From: Brachynemurus nebulosus | Taxonomy: Eukaryota; Arthropoda; Insecta; Neuroptera; Myrmeleontidae | Direction of reading: 5' to 3' | DNA: 64,000 nt | Assembly (NCBI GenBank): GCA_035578155.1 | Contig: JAPWDM010000046.1 | Location: forward strand, 1,817,472 to 1,881,471 | Part shown: piece by piece, positions 46,001 through 58,500 of the stretch | Layout: each line of letters starts with the position of its first letter | Position numbering within the stretch: position 1 is the stretch's first letter | The notes under the pieces: generated by a model | Told to the model about the DNA's origin: nothing | Database searches by the model: none | Seen by the model: only the letters and a program-made list of their open reading frames with translations | Made by a program: the position numbers and the translations under genes

Positions 46001-46038
46001 TCCACTATTCTAGTTGTCACGTCGTTTAATGAAGCCAT
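43019..46038 (-). pseudogene. Second, divergent protein-primed B-type polymerase gene
   Basis: Exon 1 (46,038-45,789) encodes a helical peptide with in-frame TAG (45,934-45,936) and TAA (45,862-45,864). An 81-bp intron leads in frame to AGMNRNQRKNSD. Then come ITHIEPKDFL, KVNTTFCGLFF, a zinc-like CDRCLNYFRTEDKLIKHTEDC, ExoI in FIIYADLESFL, ExoII in VFRNLSGYDAHFV, motif B KLLNNAVFGKTMENV and motif C LLYTDTDSLIYE. It breaks into several frames and is cut at about 43,018 by the LTR remnant, losing the end of the gene. Clearly related to, but not a copy of, the Polinton polymerase at 24.6-28.1 kb. No TIRs or companion genes found, so origin (Polinton, virus or plasmid) is open. Confidence 0.8.
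45708..45788 (-). other. Predicted 81-bp spliceosomal intron
   Basis: Minus strand starts GTAAGT (45,788-45,783), has a T-rich stretch, and ends TTGTTTCAG at 45,708. Joining restores a Ser codon (A|GT) and keeps the polymerase frame on both sides. Confidence 0.6.
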
Positions 46039-46050
46039 TGTTGTATTTTA

Positions 46051-46600
46051 ATTTTAAAAAAATCTTAAAACAAATTATTGCAACAATAGCAATATTAACT
46101 GCTTGAAGATTGCTGAAGAAGTGATTTGAGGGGACACGCGAACCTCAATTTATACGATTTTGACCGCTCGAAAAATTCTGGAGGGGAATCACAAAAAATG
46201 CTGACTCCGAATTTTTTACAACGCAAATAACTTAAAATTCCAAGAAAATTATTTCGCATTTGAAACCTAATAAAAGAATTGATGATTCATTAAAATCTTG
46301 AATAAACATTTTTAAAATTAAAAGATGCCTTATATAAATAAATTAAAAAATTCCCCGAATATGAGTAAGTAAAATTTTAAATAAACACAGCTATATTAAT
46401 GATTTATGACCACATTAATGCAAAATTTATTTTCAATTCCTGGAACTAACAAGTTGTGACTTGGCTTTAAATAAAAATCCCCCCTCCCGACTATGATGAA
46501 AACATATCATGAAATTACATCATCCTAAATAGTCAGCTAAAAAATCTTAAATAAACAAACTTAAACCGTAAGTTTTTGCTAAACAATTTATCATGCAGCA
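46051..46600. other. AT-rich interval, nothing recognised
   Basis: No ORF or repeat boundary seen upstream of the polymerase gene. Confidence 0.4.
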
Positions 46601-46601
46601 C

Positions 46602-46836
46602 AGTCGACACCTGATTTTCGGTAGTACAGTAGCAGTTAGAAATTTGGACTCTGGAGTGCGAAGTTAGTTTTGAAATATTAACCAGGTTCAGCGCTTGGTA
46701 AAGTGCCCCCCGAAAAAATTTATCGTTACCGACCTCCCGATTTTCGGTAGCATAGTAGCGGTCAGAAATCTGGGCCTATAGTCCGAAGTTAGTTTTAAGA
46801 TCTTAACCAGTGTCCAGCGCTTGGTACAGTGCCCCG
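46602..46836. repeat. Tandem duplication, about 123 bp unit
   Basis: Two units, each with GATTTTCGGTAG, GAAGTTAGTTTT and CAGCGCTTGGTA followed by AGTGCCCC. Diverged by about one in seven bases. Confidence 0.75.
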
Positions 46837-46839
46837 ACA

Positions 46840-47660
46840 AAAGTTAGCAGCCGAGTCATATTTTCGTTTAAGATGACGCAATTAAGGTAAGCAAAGTTGG
46901 GGTTAAAGGCCAAGGTTTGCACGTACACATAAAATAAGCACACTACGCTTCAAAAAGTGATCGGACACTTTTTTGGTTAGGGAGGTCCACACTTTTGACA
47001 CGGCAGTGTACCAAAAATTTAAGTACAATACGGTGTCAAAAGTTAGAGGGCGTCCCCTGTGTTGCAGTCTGCGCATGCGTTGTGTACTAAAATTCAGTCT
47101 ACGCATGCGTTAGGTTTGGATTCAAAAACTATGTTAGTGTTGGTGGGTAATGGGTTAACACAAGTCCAAATTGTGATGACGCGTAATGGGTTAACTTGAA
47201 TTAATTAGGTTGTTGATGTGAGGACTCATCTTTTACGAATTTCAAGGCCAACAGTATGTGCGCGTGTGGAGTCAAATGTCAACAACAAATTTTAAATACA
47301 TGTACTCTGTACGTGCCGGGTCAAAGGTCAATTGACAAACTAGGTGGGTGACAAACAGTAGAACCCTAAACTACAAGGTTTCAAACACCATCAATAAGTA
47401 GTTCGGATAATTGGGGTTCTACGGTGCTCCCGCTCTATCATGGCCTATCTATTACATGAGCGCGTGTGGGGTCAAATGTCAAGGTTTACACATCGATACA
47501 TTTTGATGACTTCTCATTTCGGAATATATAGCACCGTAAAATGGGTGCAATAGTATCATAAGTCATACGCTTTCAAACATCGTCAAAAGGGTTCAAGTTA
47601 GTCCGTTTTGCGGTGGCCCAGCTCGCTCCTAGCCTTATTACTCAGATGCGCTTTATTATT
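46840..47660. other. Interval with short recurring GGTCAAA-type phrases
   Basis: Phrases such as GTGTGGAGTCAAATGTCAA and GTGTGGGGTCAAATGTCAA recur near 47,262 and 47,465. No gene recognised. Confidence 0.35.
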
Positions 47661-47663
47661 TTT

Positions 47664-47936
47664 TCACGTAGTATTTGGGTATGGTGTCTGGCCCGGTTGC
47701 TGCCTTATCAGGTCTTTTACTTCCTCGCGGCACTTGCGGTCGAAAACCGTTATAGTGTAAGCCAATTTTTCCTCTTCTGTGTTGATGCCAGCGGCGGGAA
47801 GCAGACGATCGACAATTATGAACCATGTTTCGGGATTCTCTCCATCAAATGGCGGTATCCTACATGTCCATCCACTTGGAGCCGTTAATTGTCGGAGTTC
47901 GGGAACTTGTCGCTGTGGTTCTGGTATGCGTTTCAA
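47664..47936 (-). pseudogene. Retrotransposon gag fragment
   Basis: About 90 codons with a gag N-terminal signature: IPPFDGENPETWFIIVDRLL, INTEEEKLAYTITVF, then EEVKDLIRQQP. This is the capsid N-terminal domain of Ty3/gypsy-like Gag. No RT or LTR is seen nearby, so it is an isolated remnant. Confidence 0.6.
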
Positions 47937-48147
47937 TGGGCTCTATTTTAGCGTGTTCTCTTACGTGCGGGGATTGATGTTGTGTTGGTGTATGCTAGAA
48001 CATTCTTTGCTGGAGTATTCGGTTGGTTGATGTGTGTGTGTGTGTATTATTTTCGTTGTAGTATTGTACTATTATGTGTGTGTATATATGATGTAGTTGT
48101 AGGTGTTATGTGTATATAAGTTAACGGAATTTTTATTGAGTTGCGGT

Positions 48148-48155
48148 GTGTGTAT
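48148..48155. repeat. 8-bp target duplication, left (GTGTGTAT)
   Basis: Identical to 48,578-48,585. Confidence 0.8.
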
Positions 48156-48577
48156 TAGTGGTGGAGAACTATCGATAGCACTATCGATAACTATCGATAG
48201 TTTTGACTATCGAAAACTATCGATATTTTTTTTTTTACTATCGATAGTTTTCGATACATTTTTTCAGTCATTTTGTTTACTTATAAATACTAAAGATAAT
48301 AAAAATTTCGTAGAAATTATAGCCAGAGATATAAAAACAACCATTTCAAGGGAATTTCCGGGCAAAAAGGAATAATTCCGCCCCGGCGTAAAACCGGCGA
48401 CGTTTTTTTTTTTTTGCTCGCCGGCTATCTAAATGCCGCTCAACTTGGGTATCAAAAACTATCGATAAACTATCGATAACTATCGATAGTTTCACGACTA
48501 TCGTAACTATCGATAGTCGGGACTATCGATAGTCAGAACTATCGATAGTCGGGACTATCGATAGTTCTCCATCACTA
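48156..48577. mobile_element. hAT-like non-autonomous element full of TATCGATA
   Basis: 422 bp with terminal inverted repeats TAGTGRTGGAGAAC and an 8-bp duplication (GTGTGTAT), both typical of hAT elements. Twelve exact TATCGATA palindromes lie in two subterminal clusters, five left and seven right, with a few degenerate ones. No ORF. TATCGATA is the DREF-binding DRE octamer in Drosophila, and DREF is itself related to hAT transposases, which bind subterminal repeats. Confidence 0.8.
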
Positions 48578-48585
48578 GTGTGTAT
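48578..48585. repeat. 8-bp target duplication, right (GTGTGTAT)
   Basis: Identical to 48,148-48,155. Confidence 0.8.
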
Positions 48586-49012
48586 TTGTTGTTATGTTTT
48601 CGCCTATATGTATTAAAAATATCTAAATGACTCAATTCAATATCAAAACAATCAGACAAAATCCAAAATTTCTTCAGGTGCGTCATCTTTCTCTATTGTT
48701 AAGATAATATTTTAGAACATTCAGCTCATTTCTCTGCTGCTCAAATACATTTCTGTAATAAATAAAATCTGAAACATTTTTCCAATCTTCTCCAAAATGT
48801 TTAGTTAGTAACTTTTTACATTATCTAATTTCTCTTTAATTTGTACATGGGTTTTAATTCGAACCGGCACAATGTGAGCAATCGGTTTCCCCCTCTTTGT
48901 AATGGGCGTTTCTTGACCAATATCGTTTCTCTCTTCTTATGTTATGCATAATATCGTTATGCCTGTTTTGTAGACCGAAAATTATAAGATTTTCGATTTC
49001 CCTCTCTTCTTT

Positions 49013-49384
49013 CTACCACAGAAATACCACTGTCCGAGAACCTCTTCGTGACACCTTTAACTCTTCCCGTTTTAAATCGTAATATTTTACAGAAAAGATC
49101 CATACGAACAGGCACATCCTCCTTCTTTTTATATGTACTATATATACAAAGTAGTGGTTCGAAAAGTTGTGCTTTCTTGAACCACTTCTCGGACGTCTTC
49201 TTTTTACTGAAGTAGTATTAACATGTTTCAGAACAAAATTGTCTTGAGCAACTTTATCTGCCACACTATAAAATATTTTGTGGAAATGGAATACATCGTT
49301 AGATGTTAATATTCTACACCTATATGTACTTTTCCGATTATGGTCACAGTTAGGGCTTTGAGTTAAGTTTCGCGTTGAAAGCAA
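49013..49384 (-). pseudogene. Fragment of a multi-copy transposon-type protein
   Basis: About 123 codons with stretches CRILTSNDVFHFHKIFY, KVAQDNFVLKHVN and VKRRRPRSG. I recognise this pattern from repeated, unnamed insect proteins thought to be transposon derived, but cannot name the superfamily. No ends or other parts found nearby. Confidence 0.4.
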
Positions 49385-52300
49385 TATAAATCTGTTGAAA
49401 ATAACATAATAGTTAAGTAATTATTGTAAATTCTTCTATGAAAAACATAATTTTAGTTGATGATGATGACAATCGTAATAAAAAATTTGTTGTTGTCAAA
49501 TAGGTTACACTTTTTTTACAAAAAGTTGAGCAAGTACGATATTTACTTACGCCCCTAGGATCCCATGCAACACAGATCTTTATTAGATATCAAAACTAAA
49601 TCAGTGTAAATTCAAATTATTACACCTTCATACGGCCCGGTTACATAATTTTATTTGTCAATACTTCGTTTAAGGAAAAGTGAATTTAATTAAGGAAACT
49701 CTTACTTTTCTTCTGCTGTCTTTTCTTTCTTGAATATTACAAAAAGATACATTCTTCTATTCTTCTTTTTTGATAAATTAGGAGGCATAATTTGAATTAA
49801 TTAATCCATAATTTAAACAAAAACAAGGAACTCTCGTTGGACCCATGCCCCGGAAAGTTCAGACCTTCAAAGTCTTCTCATTTTTAACTTTCATCAAGTG
49901 AACTATTTATAAGGGCATAAAAAAATTTAGTAGTAATCCTTCTTTTGTTTTCTAGTTAATAACAATATATTATTCAACAAGCTGGTAATGATAGCTATTA
50001 CTTGCGAAGATGAAATTGCGACACGAGCCGAGTTTACGAGGCGAGTGTCGTAATGCATCTGAGTGAGTAATAACCATTGCAAGCGATTAGAATACTATAA
50101 TTTTTCTATGGCTTTCTTCCTTTTTGATTTAAATAAAATTGAATATAAATTTTAAATTAAAAGAATAATGAAAAGTTTGCATATGTATCTATGAAAACGA
50201 TCAAAATAAAATTCTAATTATTTTGTTTACTTACACGTTACTACGCAACATATATAAAATTAAAACTTATATTATCTACAAAACAATCGCAAACCCATTA
50301 AATAATGGTTAATACGGTGGTATCATTAGTCGAAAGGTATTGATTAATTATCATTCCTCCACACCTTTGAATAATCCCTAACTTTCTCAACAATTAGCGG
50401 ATATGTAATGAGTGTGTTCTTCAACAGGAGTAGAAGAAATATGTTAAAAATGAGTAAAATAAGATTTTGGACGTCTGTAACTTTAGAACTATTTATAATA
50501 CGAGAAATTTGTCAGGAACTTTTTTGTAAAGCGTCAGTTAGGCTACAAAATTGTCATCCCACTTTTTGTTCTACCTTTAAGAGCCAAGACACAGGAACCA
50601 CGCGACGACCACCATAAATTCCGGATTTCCTCAATGAATAATTCAGTATCAAACGAATCTTCATTAACAATTGCCATTTTTCAAGAAAACAAAAACAGAA
50701 AAAAAAATCAAAAACGACCAAAAAAAAAAAAAAAAATACACAATAGGGTACTTGACTGCAATTGAAAAATGATTCAAAATGCTTTGTTCTTACGTACAAA
50801 TTAGTTAATTTTTGCTAAATTTTTTAAAAATCTTGAAAAAACCACCGTTTAATTTTATATAAACAAACTGGCGCGGAAAACGACTCGTCGTAGTGACGTA
50901 TGCAATGACTTCACGATTTGAATCAAACAGATGTCGCTATCATTTATGTCAACACGGTTTTAAATTTGTACACAATATTCAGCAGTCATCATGCTTAGTT
51001 TTAGTGGTATTTACAATTTTCTACTTTGTTATCTTCTTCATTTACAGCTAATGTAACAGAATATGTTCTGGATTTTTATTTTATCTTCAAGCAAAATTTT
51101 ACAATTAACAGTACAGATGATCCCCTCTGGTTTCACTGGGATGTAATCAATAGCATCATCACCGTAAGATTTTCATCAAGCCCTACAAGTATTGCACTTT
51201 AAAAAAACAGTTTTACGTAACTTTAAAATTGTAGCAAAAATAAAAGCATTTTTAACATAATATTCACAACAAGTTGATAAAGATATTTTACATATTAAGT
51301 GACGGTGTATTTCTTCCATGAATATAATTTGAGTGCAAAATTAATTACAAAACAAAAAATTCAAAATAAATTACAAAGAAAACAACTTCACTTGGTCAAT
51401 TAGAATTGTGAAAATGTCAATGTGAAAATGCAATTTGTAACTACGGTAATAATATTTACTACAAAACATGACGTCATTTTCAAATACCACCGCGTTTTTA
51501 GTCATTTAAATGAAGGCTAAAAATTTGTAATTTTCAAAATAGAATTTTTAAATAACTAAAGAATATTTTTATTTGTCACTGCTAAAATTGAATATATTTA
51601 ACGGTAGTACATAAAATTATTTCACATTTAAAACAAATTTTGAAGACAGTCAAGTACCGTATTAAGAGAACTAAACAAAACAAAAATTACAAAACACCTG
51701 CTTGAGTTGTATTATTCAATGATTTGTTGCAATGTTCGAGAGACACTGTAGTACTAATAGTATGTATCTGTCGCTTATAAGTGGTCCATTGGTCGCAAAT
51801 TTTAGCGACTAAAAACGACAATACGACGACACATTGCGACTGTGTCCGATTACGACGACAAGTTGTGACCCGTGTGTTTTGAAATTTGTGTTTCCATAAG
51901 AAAACTACATGCATACATACCCGGCCACAGAGCAGCCACTATTTTGTCGCAGTCGCGTGGTCGTGGCGTGGTTCGTGTGTCTTGGCTCTAATAGTTTAAC
52001 TTAAAAATGTATAAAATGCAAAATTTTAAAGAATTTAAATTTTGAGGCTCTGTAGAAAGTGAAATGTCGACGAGAAAAATTTGACTGAATGAAATTTTTT
52101 GTCCAAAATTTAATGCTTAATAAGGTGCTTTGATTTATTTTATGGAAAAAAAATCTTTATAGCTTGCAGTAATAAATAATATGAAAATTCGTCTTTTCTG
52201 TGTTATTTTAATGGGAGAACTTCAGGTTCGATGATGCACCTCTAAAAATTTAAATTACGAGCTCCGCTTTGGTCAAGATGTTTGTTTAGGCACATCCTAC

Positions 52301-54421
52301 AATATTTTGAGCGGGGAGCGAAACAAAAAAATCAAATCAATGTTTTTTTGGCACACCCTAATATATAATATAATAGAAAAATAACGCCCCTACTCTCGCC
52401 TCATCCCGGTCTTGTCATAAAGGCTGTGATAGTGTAATTTCTCTTTGAAAAATTCGACTAAAACTGTGAATTTATGTACTAAGATTAATGTAAAAATTAT
52501 GTTATTTTTGTAAAATCGAATTTTTAAGAATTTAAGGGGAAATATTTCATTTAATGTTTTTGATTTAAATTAGTTTTTCACTCCAATGCTTCTCTTCCTC
52601 CTTTTTATTTTGGATGAACTCTAATACGCGTGGCATTTACCATCTTATTGCGAGCATTCTATGACGATGACACGATAAACCTGTGGGTTAATTAAAAACT
52701 CATTCGGAACATTCAACACCTTGTCTCCGTAAGTGCCGTAACGTTATGGGGATTCTTTATCTAACTTAGTTTTTTCATACTCATCCAGCATACTTTCTTG
52801 AGCAACTACCGGTTTTGAAAATTTTTTCACTCCACACGACGCTGTTTGCGTAATACCGAAAGCCGAGACAACGAGAAAGCAGAAAAAGAAACTACAGGAG
52901 GAAGAAATTTCAGACTGTTTATGGATTAATATACGATCCCGGATTGGCTAATTAGCTATTAGTAGGTTTATCTGTAAATACCTTATCAATAAGCGCGTAG
53001 ACAAGTTCTCACCACCCGTACGTGCACCAAGTATATTCACACGAACTATTTCAAGACTTTATAAAATATAAAAGCTACTCAAAGCCTTTCTAAGTATTCA
53101 AATGTACTAGTTGCTGGTAACTATGAAAAATAAATAATTATATATTTATAGCAACAAATTACCTACTATTAGTCGTATAAACAATGTATAAACATTACCT
53201 ATAATAAGATTATTAATTCATAAACACTTAAATTGAACAAGTTTTTATTAAACTACATCACAATATAAATATAAGATTATTACCATAGGCAGTAGCGAAA
53301 CGCACTTTCTGTCCTTTTTTGATATAAGTACAAACAATTATGTATGTCCTTTTTTACTTATGTGATTGTATGTGTTTGTACATGTGAGACTGAGGGTTGA
53401 TAATGGTCATGTTAAATTATATGAACAACTAAAAGCAACTTTCTTCAAAATGAATTGAGCAAACGCGAAATTGATGACAGTATTCAACACGAGAATTTAG
53501 ATCGTCACGACCTGTTAGCACCAACCACTGTCGAAATCGAAAATATTAACTGAATTATTATAAAATATTAATAATTATTTATTATTTAACGTATTTTTAC
53601 ATAAGCATTCAAATTATAATAATACTTACAAATTTGCATCAAACGACACTCAGAAAAAACATAAATTGAAATTTTGTTTTGAATGATTTAAACAAAATTT
53701 AGCAGCACAAGAGTTATCACCAGACATTTTAAGCCACCATAATAATTAAATACATATCAGAAATATCTTACAGATCACAAAACACACTAAAATTACAAGG
53801 AAATATCAAAAATAACTGATGACAAGCTTTAAATAAAAAAAATTTAATGACAGTTAAGATTCCACTGCCATCGTTGTTAAAAATTTTAAAAAAGTCAGTG
53901 AAACTTAGACAAAATTAAATAATTTACATAATTATCAACTGTAAATTTTCACAAAATAATTTGATCTTCAAATTTATTTTTCTAAATTAAATGAGGAGCT
54001 CATTTTCAAAACGCAACAAGTCCAAAATTTCGAAATTTGAGATATAGATAGCACTAAATTCTTAAAATAAATCTCTGCATGTCAGTACATCTGGAATGTT
54101 TCTAAATGAACTAGGTCCCTTGTTAAATTAGTAAGAAAATTTCAGATCTTCTCACAAATTGCCATAAGTCCACAAAAGATTATTTTCAAATTGCTACAAG
54201 TCCATAATTTCTTTCAAAATGTAATAAGTCCATAATTTTTTTTTAAAATGTAATAAGTCCTTATAACCGACGTGCCTTAACTTCAGTAGTGATCTATCAA
54301 AATTTGAGCAACTATTTATTTAAACAATTTAAAACAATTTAAGGTTTTAGTTGGGCAAAATAACAGTGGATGCAGAAATAGACCAAAATTAGAAAGGAAA
54401 ACATAGACATGAAAAAAAAAT
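49385..54421. other. About 5 kb AT-rich DNA without recognised gene
   Basis: Short ORFs only (up to about 80 codons), none with a domain. A poly-A/T tract lies at about 50,697-50,737. The phrase AAGTCC preceded by A-rich sequence recurs at about 54,018-54,260. No RNA gene found. Confidence 0.4.
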
Positions 54422-54865
54422 GTGAAAGATACGTTAGATTTTGAGACTATGTATCGCATATTTGATTATTTTACTACTTTCAGGTTTAAACCTTTAGATA
54501 CCAACTTAGAAAATTGGGAAATTCCGTACAAACTACAAACGCTACAATGGCAGAGGATCCTTTTTTTGATTGCACTGAGGAGGAAGAGAGGCTTAAAAAA
54601 TTCTAACTTTCATCACTTTAGATCAGGCCCGACGAGAGGGTGGGGTAGCCGGGGTTGCAGTCCTGGTGCCCGAGCTTAAGAAGAGGGCCCGGAAAAAAGT
54701 TAAGAATTCTTTTTTGTTCACCATGTATTTTTTTGGAGAGGAAATTTAAAAAAAATGCGGTTATTTCCAGAGCCCGCCATTTTTCTCCACGACCCTGCTT
54801 TAGATAATCACTTGTCTGGCCAAGTTTAGTGTTTTAAAATTTTTATTTGTATTCGATATTTTTAA

Positions 54866-57415
54866 CCCTTTGCACTCGAACCATTTTTTAGTATGGGTAC
54901 TCATCTACTCGACAGTAGTTTGTACTATGATTACCAAATAATCAGTACCTACTGTATAAGCGATATCTTAAAGGTAATATTTATAAAAAAAATATTTTAT
55001 TTCAAACTTATAATTCGTATATAAGCTCAATGCAATACATTAACTTAAATATTTAAATATTTTCTGTGATGACATCTATTATCAATTTTCACAAGTGCAA
55101 ATAGTCAATTCCTAGTTTCTATAGCCTTTGGTTTGCATCTTTGCTAAAATTTTGTAACAGTATTTTAATTAAATTGCAAAATCAAAAAAATAATAATTAT
55201 GTAATAACTGGAAAACATGTTTTGATAAAAAAAAATGCGTTTGAATAAAAATAGCAGTTAAAATAGGATATAGGATTCGGATTCGCACTCTTGTCGCGAG
55301 AGCACTCAAGCTCTTATCGTCAGACCTTCGGGTCGAAAAAAAAACATCCTCTTACGGCCCAATGGCCGGAGGAATTACTTAATAATGTATTGTTAAAAAT
55401 AAATTTTAAATTTTAATAGTTTTTCTTAGTTATAATTTAGCTCATAATGTAACGTTAAAATATAAAATTAATCGTATTATTTTGAAATACATTTCGATAC
55501 AACGATGGATTTTTATTCAAACAAATTTGTTAAGTATTTTGGTTATACAATAATATATATATTTCTATGGGAAAATATTAGCATCATTTAATATAGTTTA
55601 GTAGGATCACAATTTTTAATGTAGATTAAGATTCCTTAAAAACACGCCGTTTGGAACCAATATTTTCATCATTGATTCAGACTTGAAATCTGGTCAAGGG
55701 AAAATTAAATTAAATTGGCCACCGGCTAAATATTTAGTATATGAAATAATTGTATTTTGTTAGTTCGCAATTAGATACTAAAATTTTCCTAATATAAGTA
55801 ATTTGTAATGTAAAGTAGGTTAAATTTATCATGTTGTTACACAACGTTATTTTTGATATTCAGTTAGATAAGTAGGCGGTTAAAATTTTACCATGTGTCG
55901 TTCATCTTTAAATATCGTAGCCATCTCTATCGGAAATAGTATTTAATTTTAACTAAATATACGGTATACTTCATATTTTTCCCAATATTTTTTTATTTCG
56001 TTAAAAATTTTTTATTCCGGAAATTACCATAGCGCTTCAATTGTGTTTGGACCGGGCAAGCGCGATAGTCCGTAATTTCGGTTTCGGCCTATATGCCCTT
56101 TTAACAATCCAACACGTTTTCCATAATATTTAAGCAGTTTATTTTAAAATTTTCTTTAGGTTTTTAAATTTCCGTTTTCCCATTCTCTTGTGGGGACGAA
56201 GAAGACCTATTCGAGTAAAAAGCCGTTAAGGACTCGAATAGTCTTGTGCGCCCAAAAGGGGAGCACCTTAAGTTACCCCAAAAAACAATATATAAAAATA
56301 ATATAAAAATTCAAAAAAAAAAAAAAAAAAATTAAAAAAAAAAAATAATAAAAGAAAAAAAAATATATATAGTTAGGTATATAAAAAAAAAAAAACCAAA
56401 AAAAAAAAAACGCAAAATATTTTTAGAATTGTAAGGTAATTGTTAGGCCATTTATTAAGAAAATATATTTCTTGGTTATAAAAAAAAAAGGAAAATTATT
56501 TGTTCAAAATTAACAATTAAATTAAAACCTAATACTAAAATTATTTCGAATTGTAATATAAAAATATGTGCTTCAAAATTTAAATCTAGTCAAATAATAA
56601 TATAAAAAATTTTAATGTAAAATTTGTGCAATTATAAATTTAAATTTACAAAACATTTTGGGTATTCAAAATTTCCAAAAGGTATTTGGTTAAGTGTAGG
56701 CAAATGATTGTACACTGTCGTATTCCCTCGAATTGATATTATGTCGAGTTCAGTTTACAATCACTCGCCTCAGTTTAATTTAGTGCAAGTAAATACAAAT
56801 CTTTCTAATTTAAGTAAATACCTAAATATACCATACGATTTGTAAATGGAATTTTAACTTTGTATATTTCGTCCTTAATTACTTAATAAATAAATTGTAC
56901 ATTGTGGTTTGGAAAAATTGATTTTATTGTTTAATACCTCGTATCTGTAAAGTAGCGACTGAGGGCACATTTTTGGTTGGGGAAAGATCCACAGGCAATT
57001 TCGACTTCCACTGCAACTTTACAAGCTCACTAACACCTCGAGCCGACTATGTGAATACTTTCTTATTCTAAGTGCGCCCTCACAACAACCTTCAGCAAAA
57101 ATCAATCAATTCAAAATTAACCAACTACAAATCATAGAATAATAAAACTTTAATTTTTATTTTTAAATTTTTTTTCGCTACAAGTTTTAATAAAAAATAG
57201 TAATACATCAAAGATAAGTATTTTAAACAAAAGTAGTTTACTTACATATTTTAGTTTTATTTGCATATTACAAACATTTTATTTTAATATTAAATTTTAT
57301 AATTTTCCTTAGTGTGATATTTGAAGTAAAGAATAGGATGGCCCCTGAGAGGCGCCTTTCGAGTGCAAAGGGTATTTATTGTGTCGCCGTGGCGGCGCCT
57401 ATCGAGTGCAAAGGG
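54866..57415. mobile_element. piggyBac-like non-autonomous element
   Basis: Ends CCCTTTGCACTCGA and TCGAGTGCAAAGGG are exact inverted repeats, flanked by TTAA on both sides (54,862-54,865 and 57,416-57,419), the piggyBac signature. The 2.55 kb interior has no transposase. It holds an A-rich tract at 56,308-56,412. At the right end the terminal unit GGCGCCT(T/A)TCGAGTGCAAA is duplicated (about 57,350 and 57,395). Confidence 0.75.
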
Positions 57416-57419
57416 TTAA

Positions 57420-57860
57420 TAAAATTTATAATTATTATTTACTGATACTTATTTTCTTCATAATTATTACAACAAGTCCCGGGCTTTTTAAAAGCTTTTA
57501 TTTAACTTGCTATGTTAGTATGTTGGTTTAGATCAAATCTTGGAATCAAAATTTAGACAGGTTCTAATGGAGCTAGAGGTTTCAAATTTTGCATACGTGT
57601 ATAACCTTGATGACAATGCGATACTGTATAATTAGTTTTGTCTTAAATCGTCCCGGACGAAAATTGTTGATTTTTAGTCCTGTGCAACTTTTTGACATTT
57701 CGAATTGTCAAATATTGTCCATTCATTTTTCATTACAATTTTTTGTTTCCATAGTTATGTTTGATTCGGGTAATTTAACCGATTAAAATACAGGTAAAAA
57801 AATTACTTCTTTAATTTTTTTTAAAATTAATTGTAATCAGACTAAAAAGTAGAAAATAAA
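57420..57860. other. Interval without recognised gene
   Basis: One 65-codon plus-strand ORF (57,589-57,786) lacks any recognisable feature. Confidence 0.35.
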
Positions 57861-57865
57861 TTAAA

Positions 57866-58172
57866 ATAAAAAAATGTTTTTTAGGAAAAAGCTTTTATTT
57901 AAAAATAGGCTAAAAAAATAAAATAACTTTTGAGTGAAATTTGAAGCAATATGCAACATAATGTATAAAAGCTTAAGGTGTTTAATTAAGTTTGGTAACT
58001 ACTAAAACGTAAAATAGGTACACTTATATCCAAAAGAGAAATAAATAATGATAACGCCTCAAGCTTTTATAAATTATGTTGCATATTGCTTCAAACTTCA
58101 CTCAAAAGTTGGTTTATTTTTTTAGCCTATTTTTAAATAAAAGCTTTTTCTTAAAAAACATTTTTTTTTACT
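57866..58172. repeat. Inverted repeat (foldback), arms about 110 bp
   Basis: The left arm (57,866-57,975) and right arm (58,060-58,172) are near-exact inverted copies with AAGCTTTTA at the inner ends and AAAAAGCTTTTATTTAAAAA toward the outer ends. About 85 bp lie between. No ORF; probably a MITE. Confidence 0.75.
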
Positions 58173-58500
58173 TTAATTTATGTTCATATTGGTACAAGTC
58201 CAAACAATAATTGGCGGAAAAACTGCGCTCGCTTCATTTTGATTTGAAATATTATCTTTATCCTCCTCATTCCAAATAAAAATTTTTTTCAAATTTTTGA
58301 TTTTTTCTAAAATTTGTGTTCATTACTATAAAAAGAAATCAAAAAACCACTTTTAATTTTTTTTTTTACTGAAAAAACTTGATGTCGACTATAGTAGACA
58401 TTTGGAATAACGCTTACTCAATTGTCATCTAAAAACAATGTTAATTTCTTAAGAATTTCTGAAAATAGTTGGCTAAGGAAACACAATAGATGAATGGAAA

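Noticed and set aside
54422..54679. 85-aa ORF with Arg/Gly-rich end
   Set aside because: No recognisable domain, no promoter or splice context; probably chance in AT-rich DNA.
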